Shown one piece after another: positions 1 through 8,355 of a stretch of DNA of 64,000 nucleotides. The notes under the pieces are model-generated. The model ran no database searches. It was not told where the DNA came from and was given only the letters and a program-made list of their open reading frames with translations. The first letter of the stretch is position 1. Each line of letters opens with the position of its first letter. The DNA is taken from positions 248,001 to 312,000 of the forward strand of contig NZ_JPSY01000002.1 in assembly GCF_000763375.1 (NCBI RefSeq), given 5' to 3'. The translations under genes and the position numbers were made by a program. This stretch comes from Microbacterium profundi. GTDB taxonomy: Bacteria > Actinomycetota > Actinomycetes > Actinomycetales > Microbacteriaceae.

Positions 1-16
1 GGCCGATGGTCAGTGA
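1..16 (+). CDS. 3' end of an upstream gene (truncated by window edge)
   Basis: The last codons of a reading frame (Ala-Asp-Gly-Gln-stop) end with TGA at 14-16. This stop overlaps the GTG start of the JAB-E1 gene at 13-15 in a GTGA arrangement, which is typical of translational coupling. In comparable operons the gene before a JAB-E1 fusion often encodes a ubiquitin-like or E2-like protein, but nothing in 16 bases can confirm that. The reading is inferred from the overlap alone. Confidence 0.3.
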
Positions 17-1437
17 CCATCACCGGGGAACAGTGGGATGCTCTTCATTCCCACCTGTTCCCCGGTGACGGGGATGAGCACGGCGCCGTCCTCCGGTGCG
101 GCATAGCCCGGAGCGACCGCGGCAACCGTCTGCTCGTGCGAGACATCATCCCGGCCATCGACGGCACCGACTACGTTGCTGGCGACCGCGGCTACCGCAA
201 GCTGACGGCCGAGTTCGTCGCCGACAACATCGACGTATGTGCTGATGAAGGCCTCGCCTACCTGGCCGTCCATAACCACGGCGGACGACAGAAGGTGGCG
301 TTCTCTGACACCGACATGGCATCCCACGAGCGGGGTTATCCGGCGCTGCTCGACATTAACGGGGGAGCACCTGTCGGGGCGCTCGTGTTCGCTTCTGACG
401 CCGTCGCCGGCGACATCTGGCTCGGTGACGGGCAGCGCGAGTCCATCACGCACCTGCGGGTGGTGGGTCGCCCTCAGATCACGCTCACCCCGGCGCCGGT
501 CGTAGCGGCCCTCGCAGATCCGAACTTCGACCGCCAGACGCGCATCTTCGGCGACCGCGGGCAGGCCATTCTCGGAGGCTCCAAGGTCGCCGTCGTCGGG
601 CTTGGCGGGGCAGGCTCCCTGGTCTCCGAGTATCTCGCGCGCCTCGGCGTGGGAGAGCTCATCCTGATCGACCCAGACAAGATCGACCCGACGAACCTGC
701 CTCGTGTCGTGGGCGCTCGTCGCCGAGACGCACTGGCCTGGCTTCGGCACCCGGCCCGACCCTGGTTTCTTCGTCGGCTGGGCGACAGATTCGCAGCGCA
801 CAAGGTCAGTATCGCCGCCCGTGTGGCGAAGGAAGCTTCGTCAGCGATCCGCGTAACCGCTGTTCCGAGTTCGGTGATGGAACCGGAGGTCGCGGCGCTG
901 CTCACCGACTGCGACCACATCTTCCTCGCGGCCGACTCTGCTCTCGCGCGACGGCTCGTAAACTCCGTCACGCACCAGTACCTGATCCCGAGCACGCAGA
1001 TCGGCTCGAAGGTCAGCGCGAAGGACGGAATGATCACGGACATCTTCTCGGTGTCGCGGGCGAGCAGCCCCGGAAGCGGTTGTCTGCAGTGCAATGGACT
1101 GATCCCCGCGTGGAAGCTCACCGCCGAGGCCACCAGCCCTGAACAGCGCAAGCGCCAGCAGTACATCGACGACGATGCCGTACACGCACCGAGCGTCATC
1201 ACGCTGAACGCGGTCGCCGCGTCCCGCGCCGTTGACGACTGGTTGATGTCCGTTGGGGGTGTCGTCGAGCTGGGCGCCCCAGCAGACCACTGGGTCAGCT
1301 ACCACCCGCTCACCGGCGAGGTCGTCGAGATCGAACCTGGCAAGGAGGAGGACTGCTTCCAGTGTGGACCGAACCGCTTCGCGCTCGGCGATGGCAAGGA
1401 GCTACCGGTCGTACCGCCTTCCGGCAACGGCGGGTAG
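13..1437 (+). CDS. JAB (JAMM) peptidase / E1-like ThiF adenylyltransferase fusion
   Basis: This 474-residue protein joins two parts of a ubiquitin-like modification system. Residues 1 to about 150 look like a JAB/JAMM metallopeptidase: Glu22, then His87-x-His89, Ser98 and Asp101 fit the zinc-binding pattern. Residues ~175-415 are an E1/ThiF adenylating domain with the glycine-rich nucleotide loop at 196-201 (GLGGAG) and the ribose-binding Asp220. Cys357-x2-Cys360 and Cys448-x2-Cys451 probably hold a structural zinc. No other cysteine lies between these pairs, so the usual E1 catalytic cysteine is not apparent. By family knowledge, such fusions would process and activate a small ubiquitin-like partner encoded nearby. 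That partner is presumably upstream and out of view. The GTG start overlaps the preceding stop. The domain call is strong; a defence role is inference. Confidence 0.85.
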   Translation: MTITGEQWDALHSHLFPGDGDEHGAVLRCGIARSDRGNRLLVRDIIPAIDGTDYVAGDRGYRKLTAEFVADNIDVCADEGLAYLAVHNHGGRQKVAFSDTDMASHERGYPALLDINGGAPVGALVFASDAVAGDIWLGDGQRESITHLRVVGRPQITLTPAPVVAALADPNFDRQTRIFGDRGQAILGGSKVAVVGLGGAGSLVSEYLARLGVGELILIDPDKIDPTNLPRVVGARRRDALAWLRHPARPWFLRRLGDRFAAHKVSIAARVAKEASSAIRVTAVPSSVMEPEVAALLTDCDHIFLAADSALARRLVNSVTHQYLIPSTQIGSKVSAKDGMITDIFSVSRASSPGSGCLQCNGLIPAWKLTAEATSPEQRKRQQYIDDDAVHAPSVITLNAVAASRAVDDWLMSVGGVVELGAPADHWVSYHPLTGEVVEIEPGKEEDCFQCGPNRFALGDGKELPVVPPSGNGG

Positions 1438-1449
1438 GTGTGGGGTGGG

Positions 1450-2139
1450 TCAACTAAGTTCGCCAAGACTCACGACCACGCGCTCGCCCGGCCGCACGCG
1501 GCCGGGCGAGCGCGGAGCCCCCTCCGGGGCTGCGGCCCACACGACTCGAGGGAACGCGCGCTGGACGACGGCGCGGCCGAGGAATGGATGAAGCGTCGAC
1601 GGGTAGCGCGCCCCGGGTGTCCTCCGCGCCGGACTCGTGAGATCGCCTTCGAGGTCTGCCACGATGACGTCAGAAGGCGGGACCGCCGCAACGTCTTCTG
1701 GTTTGAGTAGTTCGTCCGCCCAGAGCGATCCATGAAGACCGTCTTGCTGGATCGCAGACGGACCCACGAAGGTCACCACCGCTCGCGAGGTTGAATGGGG
1801 TGGAGTCCACAAGCGAACGATGAGCCATACATGGGGCGCGACGGGATGCAGCCCAATTGTCAGGACCAGCGGGTGCCCTAGCGCGAGTCCGAGATCCGAA
1901 TTGAAGCTGGCGAGGTGAACGCCAGAGTCGCGCAACTGGTCGGACGACGCCTGCACCCAGCGCTTCACCGTCTCGGGTCGCAGATCGTCGGTGGAGAAGC
2001 GCAAGAGCACGATGAGGTCGGCCCGAGCCCGCGTAGCGCATGCAATCAGCTCCGCCGTATCCGGAAGACCGCCAGCCGCATTGAACACCACCACCGCCGT
2101 GTCTATCTTAATCGTCGATCCGGCTATCATCTTACGCAC
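1450..2139 (-). CDS. hypothetical protein divergent from the transposition operon
   Basis: I do not recognise this 229-residue protein. It starts at GTG 2139, or at ATG 2130 three codons in. Neither has a convincing ribosome binding site, but an AT-rich TATTAT/TATATT element lies about 10 bases upstream, which would suit a leaderless transcript. The N-terminal half (residues ~10-150) has regular alternating hydrophobic strands and helices (VVVFNAAG, ADLIVLLRFS, HVWLIVRL), suggesting an alpha/beta fold. The tail is proline/arginine rich and overlaps a GC-rich hairpin near the stop. It converges with the JAB-E1 gene, 12 bases away, and shares its promoter region with tnsA. It could be cargo, an accessory regulator of the element, or a chance reading frame. 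Confidence 0.5.
   Translation of the reverse strand: MRKMIAGSTIKIDTAVVVFNAAGGLPDTAELIACATRARADLIVLLRFSTDDLRPETVKRWVQASSDQLRDSGVHLASFNSDLGLALGHPLVLTIGLHPVAPHVWLIVRLWTPPHSTSRAVVTFVGPSAIQQDGLHGSLWADELLKPEDVAAVPPSDVIVADLEGDLTSPARRTPGARYPSTLHPFLGRAVVQRAFPRVVWAAAPEGAPRSPGRVRPGERVVVSLGELS
1481..1512. terminator. GC-rich palindromic hairpin between convergent genes
   Basis: The two arms cgctcgcccggccg and cggccgggcgagcg are perfect complements around a 4-base loop. The structure lies 44 bases after the JAB-E1 stop and inside the 3' end of the convergent hypothetical gene. There is no T-run, so it is at best an intrinsic pause or bidirectional termination signal. Confidence 0.45.
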
Positions 2140-2160
2140 AATGGCTAATATAATAGCCGG
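2120..2160. promoter_or_regulatory. divergent promoter region with inverted repeat, upstream of tnsA
   Basis: This is an AT-rich island in GC-rich DNA. On the plus strand TATAAT at 2149-2154 is a perfect -10 box for the transposition operon, although no good -35 is visible. On the minus strand TTGAGG followed after 17 bases by TTATAT fits a promoter for the 1450-2139 gene. The arms ccggctat (2120-2127) and atagccgg (2153-2160) form an inverted repeat that brackets both -10 boxes, as an operator would. A T6 run follows at 2163-2168. Confidence 0.5.
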
Positions 2161-2207
2161 GCTTTTTTGTCCTCAACAGGGTCTTGTCTGTGGCAACCAG
2201 TGGGAGT

Positions 2208-3008
2208 ATGCCTAGACGGGAACACTCTTCAATTTGGACGGCGATGATGACGACCAAGACGACTGATGGCCTCCTGCGGCCAGCAAATGTGCGAGCGGAC
2301 TCGCTAGTCGTGCGCGAACCCATTGACGGTGTACGGAGATTCACTGCGCGCGACGCCCTGACAACAGTTGACTTGGTGCGCGGCGCGCAGTGGAGCAAGC
2401 CGAGACGAGATCACTGGCAGAGGAATCGTCCAGGGATGTACTTCTTCGCGAGCACCCGTCGCCATGTGTCCTACGAGTCGCTTGAGGAGCACTCGCTTCT
2501 TCTCATACTCGACCACTCCCAGACGGTCGCTGCAATCCTTGCTCAGCCGTTCAAGCTGTTCTTCATCCGAAATGGCGAGCGATTGAACCACGTACCTGAC
2601 GATCTATCCGTCCATCACGACGGCGAGCAGTGCGTGTGGGACGTGCGGCCCTATGACCGCATCGACGGAAGCCTCACGCGTAAGGCGGCGCTCACTCGCG
2701 AGTTCTGTCGTGACGCCGGATTCACCTACCGGGTGTTCGATGGCATCTCCAAGATCACGAGGGGGAGCCTGGAGTTTCTGCACGCTTACTCGGACGCCAG
2801 GCGGTACGCGCCAGATCCCGCTGCTGCTGAGAGCCTCCGCGACGTATTCGAGGGCGGCTCGACGCTCCGCCTCGCCATCAGCATGCTTGACGCGTCGCCG
2901 CGTGAGGTGCGCATGTGGGTGTACCACATGCTCTGGATGCGAACGCTGTCCTTCGACCATGACCGGCCGCTCTCGGACGCCCGCGTGCTCGAGTGGCAGG
3001 AGGCATAG
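2208..3008 (+). CDS. TnsA-like heteromeric transposase endonuclease subunit
   Basis: TnsA-type subunits cut the 5' ends of a transposon while TnsB cuts and joins the 3' ends, giving cut-and-paste movement. The central region carries the expected order: an acidic residue in the YESLEEHSL segment, then PDDLSV, then WDVRP. The last occupies the place of the canonical Gln-x-Lys motif, with arginine instead of lysine; Asp-Val-Arg at this position is, as far as I recall, usual in actinobacterial relatives. I chose ATG 2208 because of a nearby GGGAG, though the spacing is short. Upstream TTG 2184 or GTG 2190 is possible. The stop lies 3 bases before tnsB, consistent with an operon. The family call rests on motif order and context rather than high similarity. 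Confidence 0.78.
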   Translation: MPRREHSSIWTAMMTTKTTDGLLRPANVRADSLVVREPIDGVRRFTARDALTTVDLVRGAQWSKPRRDHWQRNRPGMYFFASTRRHVSYESLEEHSLLLILDHSQTVAAILAQPFKLFFIRNGERLNHVPDDLSVHHDGEQCVWDVRPYDRIDGSLTRKAALTREFCRDAGFTYRVFDGISKITRGSLEFLHAYSDARRYAPDPAAAESLRDVFEGGSTLRLAISMLDASPREVRMWVYHMLWMRTLSFDHDRPLSDARVLEWQEA

Positions 3009-3011
3009 CGC

Positions 3012-4997
3012 ATGCCTGTGTATCGCTTCATCCGACTGGGCGACGTCGTCGTCTACGAGGGGCTCGAGTTCGAGGTCGTCGAGGTGAACGGTTCACGTGT
3101 GACGCTCCGCGGGCACAATCATTTTGGTCGTCGAAGCGTGCTCGTCTCGGAGCTCATAGACGACATCGAATTGGTCGGGCGCGTGCCGTACGTCGCGAGG
3201 CCGGAGATGACCCTGCGTGACGCCGGCATCACCGGAGAAGACGCGCGGAAGGCGCACGTTTGGCACGACCTGATGTGTCTTTTGGAAACCGGACGAGACT
3301 CGCGTGCGCTTCCAGATGACCCGATCAATCCGGAGTTCGATCCTGAACTGCCGAAAGCGATCCGGGTTGCGAACGGCAGGGAGTACCTGCTTCGGCGAGG
3401 CATCGTGGTGGACGCGGACCGCACCGTCTACAACAAGGAAGCGAAATGGCGTGCAGATCGGTCGCTGATAAGCCTCGTCGACGGACGAAAGCTCGGGCAT
3501 CCCAAAGCAGGGGAACGAATGCCGGCCATGTTCCGCGAGAAGTTGGAGGTCGTGCTCAAGGCACACTGGGAGACACCGGACATCAGCGACAAGCATCTGC
3601 TCCACGAAGCCCGCGAGCTTGTGAAGGGCGAGGACCCAGACTTCGAGCTCAAGCATTACTCCACACAGATGGCCTACCTGAACATCGTCAAAGAGCAAAT
3701 GCACTGGCGGAGCTCTGCGCGAGGGCGGCAGACCGCGTCCAGAAGGAGAGGTGAGAGTTTCGGCGTCATCCGGGCGAGCAGACCTGGAGAGTTCGTTCAC
3801 GCCGACACGACGAAGCTCGCCTGTTACATGCTTGACGAGGATAATCAGCGGGTCCGGTATGAGCTTTCGATCCTGCTCGATGTCTACAGCACAGCAGTTC
3901 TTTCATTCGCGCTCGCCCGCACGACAACGGCGAAGACGATTGTTCGAATGCTCGCCCGAGCATCGTTTCCCGCGTCTGTGAGGCCGTACGGGCGCGCCAT
4001 AGCCGAGTTGATGGAGTCCACCGCCTCCGAGCATGAGGGTCTCGCCGCGCTTGTGACCGCATGGGACCCCGACACCGACCCGGCGCCTTTCGTAGCAATC
4101 GAGACGCTCGTTGTCGACAACGGACTGCCTTACATCGCTCACCTGACCCACGACGTCGCCGAGGCGCTCGGGTGCGGCATGCGATACTCGCGAGCGTACT
4201 CGCCCGAGGACAAAGCCACGGTCGAGAAGGCACTCAAGGACATCGAACAGCGGCTGCTGCAGATCATGCCCGGGTTCACCGGGGGAAGCGTCGAGCACCG
4301 CGGCACGATACCGGACTCTGATCTGCTTCCCCACGTCGTCATGGTGCAACTCCTTCAGGACTTCTTTGACGCGGTCTGGGCGAACACACAGAGCCGCGGG
4401 CTCTGGGATTCGTTGGCACGCGACGAGATCTTGACGCCGAATCAGGTGCTTCTGACCGCGACCGCTATCGCTCCATCGCTCCCAGTCCCGGACATCGCGG
4501 AGAACTACATTCGGCTGCTGAGGTCGGACTTTCGGATCGTTCAGCACTACGGCATCGACCACGCGAAGATGGTGTTTGACTCCGATGACCTCCTGATGTT
4601 CCATGGGCAGCCGTCAGGCGACGCGAAGCACGGACAGAAGTATCTCGTGAAGTGGGACCCCGATTACCCCACAGCCCTGTGGGTCATGAATCCGCGATCC
4701 AAGAACTGGATATTGGTGCCGTGGAAGCGGATCGGTGACTATCAGCGACCGTTTGCACGAGAGCTGCTCCGTGGGGCCGGGGCGAAGAACGAGGACGTCG
4801 TCAGCGACGACGTGCTTGCGACCAAAGAGATCGTCGCGCGCTTCGACCGGTATCGAACTCCGGCTTCACCGAAGCCGAAGAAACGGAAGGCGGCCGCGTC
4901 TTCGAAGCGCGCCCCAGCACGGCAACCGACACCGCGGATGAGCGCCGGACCTGAAGGTATTCGGCTGATGCGACACGATGAAGAGATCGACCTGTGA
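3012..4997 (+). CDS. TnsB-like DDE (Mu/rve-type) transposase
   Basis: This 661-residue protein is the strand-transfer transposase of the element. The integrase-fold catalytic core spans residues ~260-410, with the triad Asp265 (FVHADTTKL), Asp369 (VVDNGLPY) and Glu405 (ATVEKALKD). The D-x35-E spacing is as expected for the Mu/Tn7/Tn5053 group. The ~250 N-terminal residues should contain the helix-turn-helix domains that bind the transposon ends. The C-terminal ~70 residues are lysine/arginine and proline rich, a usual position for the TnsC-contacting tail. The gene follows tnsA by 3 bases and its stop overlaps the tnsC start (GTGA). Confidence 0.9.
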   Translation: MPVYRFIRLGDVVVYEGLEFEVVEVNGSRVTLRGHNHFGRRSVLVSELIDDIELVGRVPYVARPEMTLRDAGITGEDARKAHVWHDLMCLLETGRDSRALPDDPINPEFDPELPKAIRVANGREYLLRRGIVVDADRTVYNKEAKWRADRSLISLVDGRKLGHPKAGERMPAMFREKLEVVLKAHWETPDISDKHLLHEARELVKGEDPDFELKHYSTQMAYLNIVKEQMHWRSSARGRQTASRRRGESFGVIRASRPGEFVHADTTKLACYMLDEDNQRVRYELSILLDVYSTAVLSFALARTTTAKTIVRMLARASFPASVRPYGRAIAELMESTASEHEGLAALVTAWDPDTDPAPFVAIETLVVDNGLPYIAHLTHDVAEALGCGMRYSRAYSPEDKATVEKALKDIEQRLLQIMPGFTGGSVEHRGTIPDSDLLPHVVMVQLLQDFFDAVWANTQSRGLWDSLARDEILTPNQVLLTATAIAPSLPVPDIAENYIRLLRSDFRIVQHYGIDHAKMVFDSDDLLMFHGQPSGDAKHGQKYLVKWDPDYPTALWVMNPRSKNWILVPWKRIGDYQRPFARELLRGAGAKNEDVVSDDVLATKEIVARFDRYRTPASPKPKKRKAAASSKRAPARQPTPRMSAGPEGIRLMRHDEEIDL

Positions 4998-6079
4998 GCG
5001 TGTTCAAGAACCGGGTCGCGGCTCCGCTCACGAGCCGCGAGGGACTCGAGCACTTCTATCGAGAGCAATTCGAGCTTCGCCAGCCGGAACCACTATCACC
5101 GACCCAGTTCAAGAGGATGAGCACGAAGCACCGAGCTGAAGAGAACGAGCGTCGCATCCGTTTCATCCATCACGGTCTGACTGTAGGGACCCCGGTCGTC
5201 ACCGAAGCCGCAAAGCGTCTGAGCGCGCTGAACGTTCACAACCGCGAAACACTCCTGGACAAGCTCGGCCTTGGGCTCAGCGGATCCCCTTACCTCGGAA
5301 AGACCCACATTCTCTTCGAGCTCGCCCGCTATACAGCGAACCGTCTCTATAGAGATGTGCCGGATTTTATCGAGTTAGAAATGGTCCCGTGCGTCATTAT
5401 CACGGTGCCATCACCGACCACCTCAAAAGGGGTCCTGCAGGAAATGATGAACTTCTTCGGCTTCGACTTCAATCAGGGGTACACCGAAAGCAAGTTGCGC
5501 TCTGTTCTCATACCCGCGATGAACGAGCACGGAACGAGGATCGTCGCGTTCGACGAAGCGCACAACATGGCGCGAGGCGGACCCACGCAGCGTGAGTCGA
5601 CGAAGAACATGGTGAGAAAGGTCGTTCAGGACGTCATCGCGACACCTCTGTTCGCGGGTATTCAACTGCAGCAGAACGGGCTGTTCACTGGGATCTCGGG
5701 TAGCCAACTCAGCACTCGTACACAGATGCTCAACCTTGTTCCGTTCTCTGCTGCGACGGAGAACGACCGGAACCTGTTCCTGAGTACTCTGGATCTTTTC
5801 GAGGGCGGGATCCCGCTATCGGGGAATGAACCCGGAACGCTCCGCAGCCTCGCTCCCTACCTGTACAACCGCTCGGGAGGGATCATGGGCGAGCTCTCGA
5901 ATACCTTGAGGACCGCGGCTGTGATGCTCATCAACAGAGGGGACGTTGTCCGCTTCGGCGGCGAACAGTTCACAGAAGAGCTCTTCGAGCAGATCCCGCT
6001 GGGCGCCGCTGCGCAGGCGAGAAAAGATTTCATCGACGAGGAAGACGAACTGGACTGGCCACTATGGCCAAGTGAGTGA
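4994..6079 (+). CDS. TnsC/TniB-like AAA+ ATPase transposition regulator
   Basis: TnsC/TniB ATPases polymerise on target DNA and link the target selector to the transposase. The 361-residue sequence shows a Walker A motif at 97-104 (GSPYLGKT) and a Walker B motif ending Asp187-Glu188 (IVAFDEAH). Beyond this are helices typical of the AAA+ lid. The GTG start overlaps the tnsB stop by 4 bases, and tniQ follows 9 bases after its own stop, so all four genes are likely made from one transcript. An acidic C-terminus (DEEDELDWP) could be an interaction tail. Confidence 0.88.
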   Translation: MSVFKNRVAAPLTSREGLEHFYREQFELRQPEPLSPTQFKRMSTKHRAEENERRIRFIHHGLTVGTPVVTEAAKRLSALNVHNRETLLDKLGLGLSGSPYLGKTHILFELARYTANRLYRDVPDFIELEMVPCVIITVPSPTTSKGVLQEMMNFFGFDFNQGYTESKLRSVLIPAMNEHGTRIVAFDEAHNMARGGPTQRESTKNMVRKVVQDVIATPLFAGIQLQQNGLFTGISGSQLSTRTQMLNLVPFSAATENDRNLFLSTLDLFEGGIPLSGNEPGTLRSLAPYLYNRSGGIMGELSNTLRTAAVMLINRGDVVRFGGEQFTEELFEQIPLGAAAQARKDFIDEEDELDWPLWPSE

Positions 6080-6088
6080 CGGACAACG

Positions 6089-8248
6089 ATGTCCCCGGTT
6101 ACGCCGCTCACGCTCATGTTGCTGCGCGACCCGTCCAGATGGCGACTCCCGTTCAAAGCGCGGTATCACGCGGGGGAGACCTTCGGCAGCTTCTTCGACC
6201 GCCTGAGGCGCGCCAACTACTGCGAGTTCGTCGCACTCAAGCACCGCGCGTCGCTCGCAGCGTCGGCGTTTTCCGACTGCTCTCAGCGCTCATATGAACG
6301 GGCCGTCGAGCTCCTTGGTGGCTTGGCAGAGGGCACGTTTGGCAATCAGCGCACCGAGCGTCCGGCCTTCTGCGATGGAGTCGGATGCGAGTGCGCGCGG
6401 CCAATCGCAGAGAAGAGATCCCTCTGTATCCAGTGCGCGAAAGGTGAACGAGTCGGTCTCGCCGACAACCTCGAGCCTTTCGTCTGCACGCGACATCAGC
6501 GGTGGACAGGCCCAGATGCCGGAGTGACCAGGCAACTATCCGTCAGGGATTTGCCTTCGTTTACCCGCGCTGCGCTTCATCACCGCAGAATGCTACGTGC
6601 CGACCGTTTCGACGCTCTCCGCTTCCGAACGCTTTGGGCAATCCTCACTGAAGCCTACGCGGATGGCACACTGAGGCCGCCGGAGGTTGCTCTCGAGTCG
6701 GACTGGCGTTTCAGCGCCGACCATCATGGGGGCGCCATCGTGTATCCGTCCGCCCTTGTTCTGTATGAACTCCTCGAAGACCCCAGGGTGCTCGGCGACG
6801 TCTTGGACCCGAGGAACGATCTTGACGCCGTCGAGTCGAAGCTGGCCATGCTCGTCGAAGATGCTGTGCGCGGGCGTTGGGAGCCGGAGCTGGTGCGCAG
6901 GATCCGGTACAGCTTGAGATCGGACTTCTACCGCGTTGCGCTCGCCACCACGCCCGGCTGGCACGACGGGCCGTGCACGAACTATCCGCCTCCTCGCGTC
7001 GCTCCGCACGACCGTGACCTCTCAACCATCGACTTTCGTCGATGGCCGACGGAACGAGCGGGCATCGCGCCGGGTTTCCCCGGCTTCGACTGTGCGAAGT
7101 CGCCGCTGTACATCGTCCCGGAAGACGGCTCGAGGTTTCGGTACGAGTTCTGGTACGAAGTGCGGGGACGACGTTTCGAGGAACTGAAACGAGGTCAGAG
7201 TGAGCTGTCGACGTGGATCTGCAGAGCGGGCCACCTATCCCGTGCTCTGCTGGGCACTCGAAATCGGTCGGGAAGAATGGGGTGCGGACTTTGTGTTGGA
7301 CGCGAAGCAGTTCCGGGAGTGACTGACATCGCAACCACACACCCCGATGCCTTCGAGTCTTGGGACCACGGTGCCAACCTTGTGCGCGGCCTCAGATACT
7401 GGGAGCAAACGGCTGGCCGGGATCGGGTGGCGGCTTGGCGGTGCAACGAGGGGCACACGTTCGAGCGACCCATTAACAAATTCCTGGCGGATTCGCACTG
7501 CACACGCTGTGAGGTTCCGAACCAGCGACGGGTCAATTTGAGGTTGGAGTTCACGGAGTTCCTCCCATGGTGGGATCACGAGCGGAACGCCGACCATGAC
7601 CTCGAACACTTCGCGATGTACTGGGACGTCGTAGCCTGGCGATGTCCGAAAGACAACCATCCGTTCAAGTACACGCTCCAAGACCTACAACGGCGGGGTG
7701 GGCGCTGTCCGGTGTGTACACACCGCCAGCTCGTCCCCGGCGTGAACGACCTGCAGACCCTAAATCCGGACGTGGCAGAGGAGTTCTCGTTAGCGTTGAA
7801 CGGGGGGATAACGCCCGACCAAGTCTGGCCGGCGACGCCGACGTCTTACCTGTGGGTGTGCAAGAAAAAGGGCCACGTCTATCCGTGCTCGCCACGCGAG
7901 CGCACGGTCCTCGGTATCGGATGTACTCAGTGCACCGGAAGACAGATCACTCGCGGCGAAACAGATTTCGGAACTATCCGACCCAACGTCGCCGCTCGCT
8001 GGCACGCAATCGCGAACGGATCGCTCACGCCCTTCGACGTGCACCCAGGCTCACCCCGGCTTGTGTACTGGACTTGTCTCTGCGACAAACCGTACAAGTC
8101 GGAGGTTCGGTACATGAGAGTGGATCGCTACTGCCGGAGGTGCACTGACGAGCTTCGCAGGTGGGCGAAAGAGCAGGGCGTCGGCCTGGATCAGTTATCC
8201 ACAGGCCAGGATGTCGAGATGCGCGACGAGAATGACCGAGCGGCGTGA
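6089..8248 (+). CDS. TniQ target-selection protein fused to a five-unit zinc-ribbon array
   Basis: This is a TniQ/TnsD-family protein of 719 residues, longer than the roughly 300-500 usual for TniQ. Residues ~18-150 form the TniQ domain: the GETFGSFFDRLRRANYC start and zinc ligands around Cys95, Cys100/102, Cys113-x2-Cys116 and Cys133/His136. Residues ~150-370 are unassigned. From ~375 to 690 there are five repeated units of the form W-x-C-x3-GH ... CxxC: Cys378/His382 with Cys399/402, Cys452/His456 with 471/474, Cys519/His524 with 540/543, Cys591/His596 with 612/615, and Cys663/665 with 682/685. The units resemble the DUF4379-type zinc ribbon (THPDAFESWD, NPDVAEEF and RPNVAARWH lead-ins). 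I infer that this array recognises the attachment site. The gene lies 9 bases after tnsC. Confidence 0.85.
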   Translation: MSPVTPLTLMLLRDPSRWRLPFKARYHAGETFGSFFDRLRRANYCEFVALKHRASLAASAFSDCSQRSYERAVELLGGLAEGTFGNQRTERPAFCDGVGCECARPIAEKRSLCIQCAKGERVGLADNLEPFVCTRHQRWTGPDAGVTRQLSVRDLPSFTRAALHHRRMLRADRFDALRFRTLWAILTEAYADGTLRPPEVALESDWRFSADHHGGAIVYPSALVLYELLEDPRVLGDVLDPRNDLDAVESKLAMLVEDAVRGRWEPELVRRIRYSLRSDFYRVALATTPGWHDGPCTNYPPPRVAPHDRDLSTIDFRRWPTERAGIAPGFPGFDCAKSPLYIVPEDGSRFRYEFWYEVRGRRFEELKRGQSELSTWICRAGHLSRALLGTRNRSGRMGCGLCVGREAVPGVTDIATTHPDAFESWDHGANLVRGLRYWEQTAGRDRVAAWRCNEGHTFERPINKFLADSHCTRCEVPNQRRVNLRLEFTEFLPWWDHERNADHDLEHFAMYWDVVAWRCPKDNHPFKYTLQDLQRRGGRCPVCTHRQLVPGVNDLQTLNPDVAEEFSLALNGGITPDQVWPATPTSYLWVCKKKGHVYPCSPRERTVLGIGCTQCTGRQITRGETDFGTIRPNVAARWHAIANGSLTPFDVHPGSPRLVYWTCLCDKPYKSEVRYMRVDRYCRRCTDELRRWAKEQGVGLDQLSTGQDVEMRDENDRAA

Positions 8249-8270
8249 GATCGAATTGCAAGTTAGGTCG

Positions 8271-8355
8271 CAGCGATGAGCGGGTGGGGCGCCGCGGAAA
8301 CATCGCTGCAAGAAAGGGCGGGAGTTGAACGAACGCGGACGAAACTACATCGCTG
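8271..8355. repeat. three CATCGCTG repeats after tniQ, candidate transposon-end sites
   Basis: CATCGCTG occurs at 8271-8278 (minus strand), 8301-8308 and 8348-8355 (plus strand). The first two extend to a 9-base inverted pair (gcagcgatg / catcgctgc). Multiple copies of a short motif in a gene-free 190-base stretch at the end of a Tn7-like operon fit TnsB binding sites, but 8 bases is short and no partner array was found on the other side. Confidence 0.4.

Noticed and set aside
1438..1710. Plus-strand continuation after the JAB-E1 gene
   Set aside because: It is arginine-rich, lacks a start with a ribosome site and is opposite the better-formed minus-strand frame.
2163..2170. Rho-independent terminator at the T6 run upstream of tnsA
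   Set aside because: The 8-bp stem has a 25-base loop, no plus-strand gene lies upstream, and a perfect -10 box overlaps the arms. Promoter/operator is the better reading.
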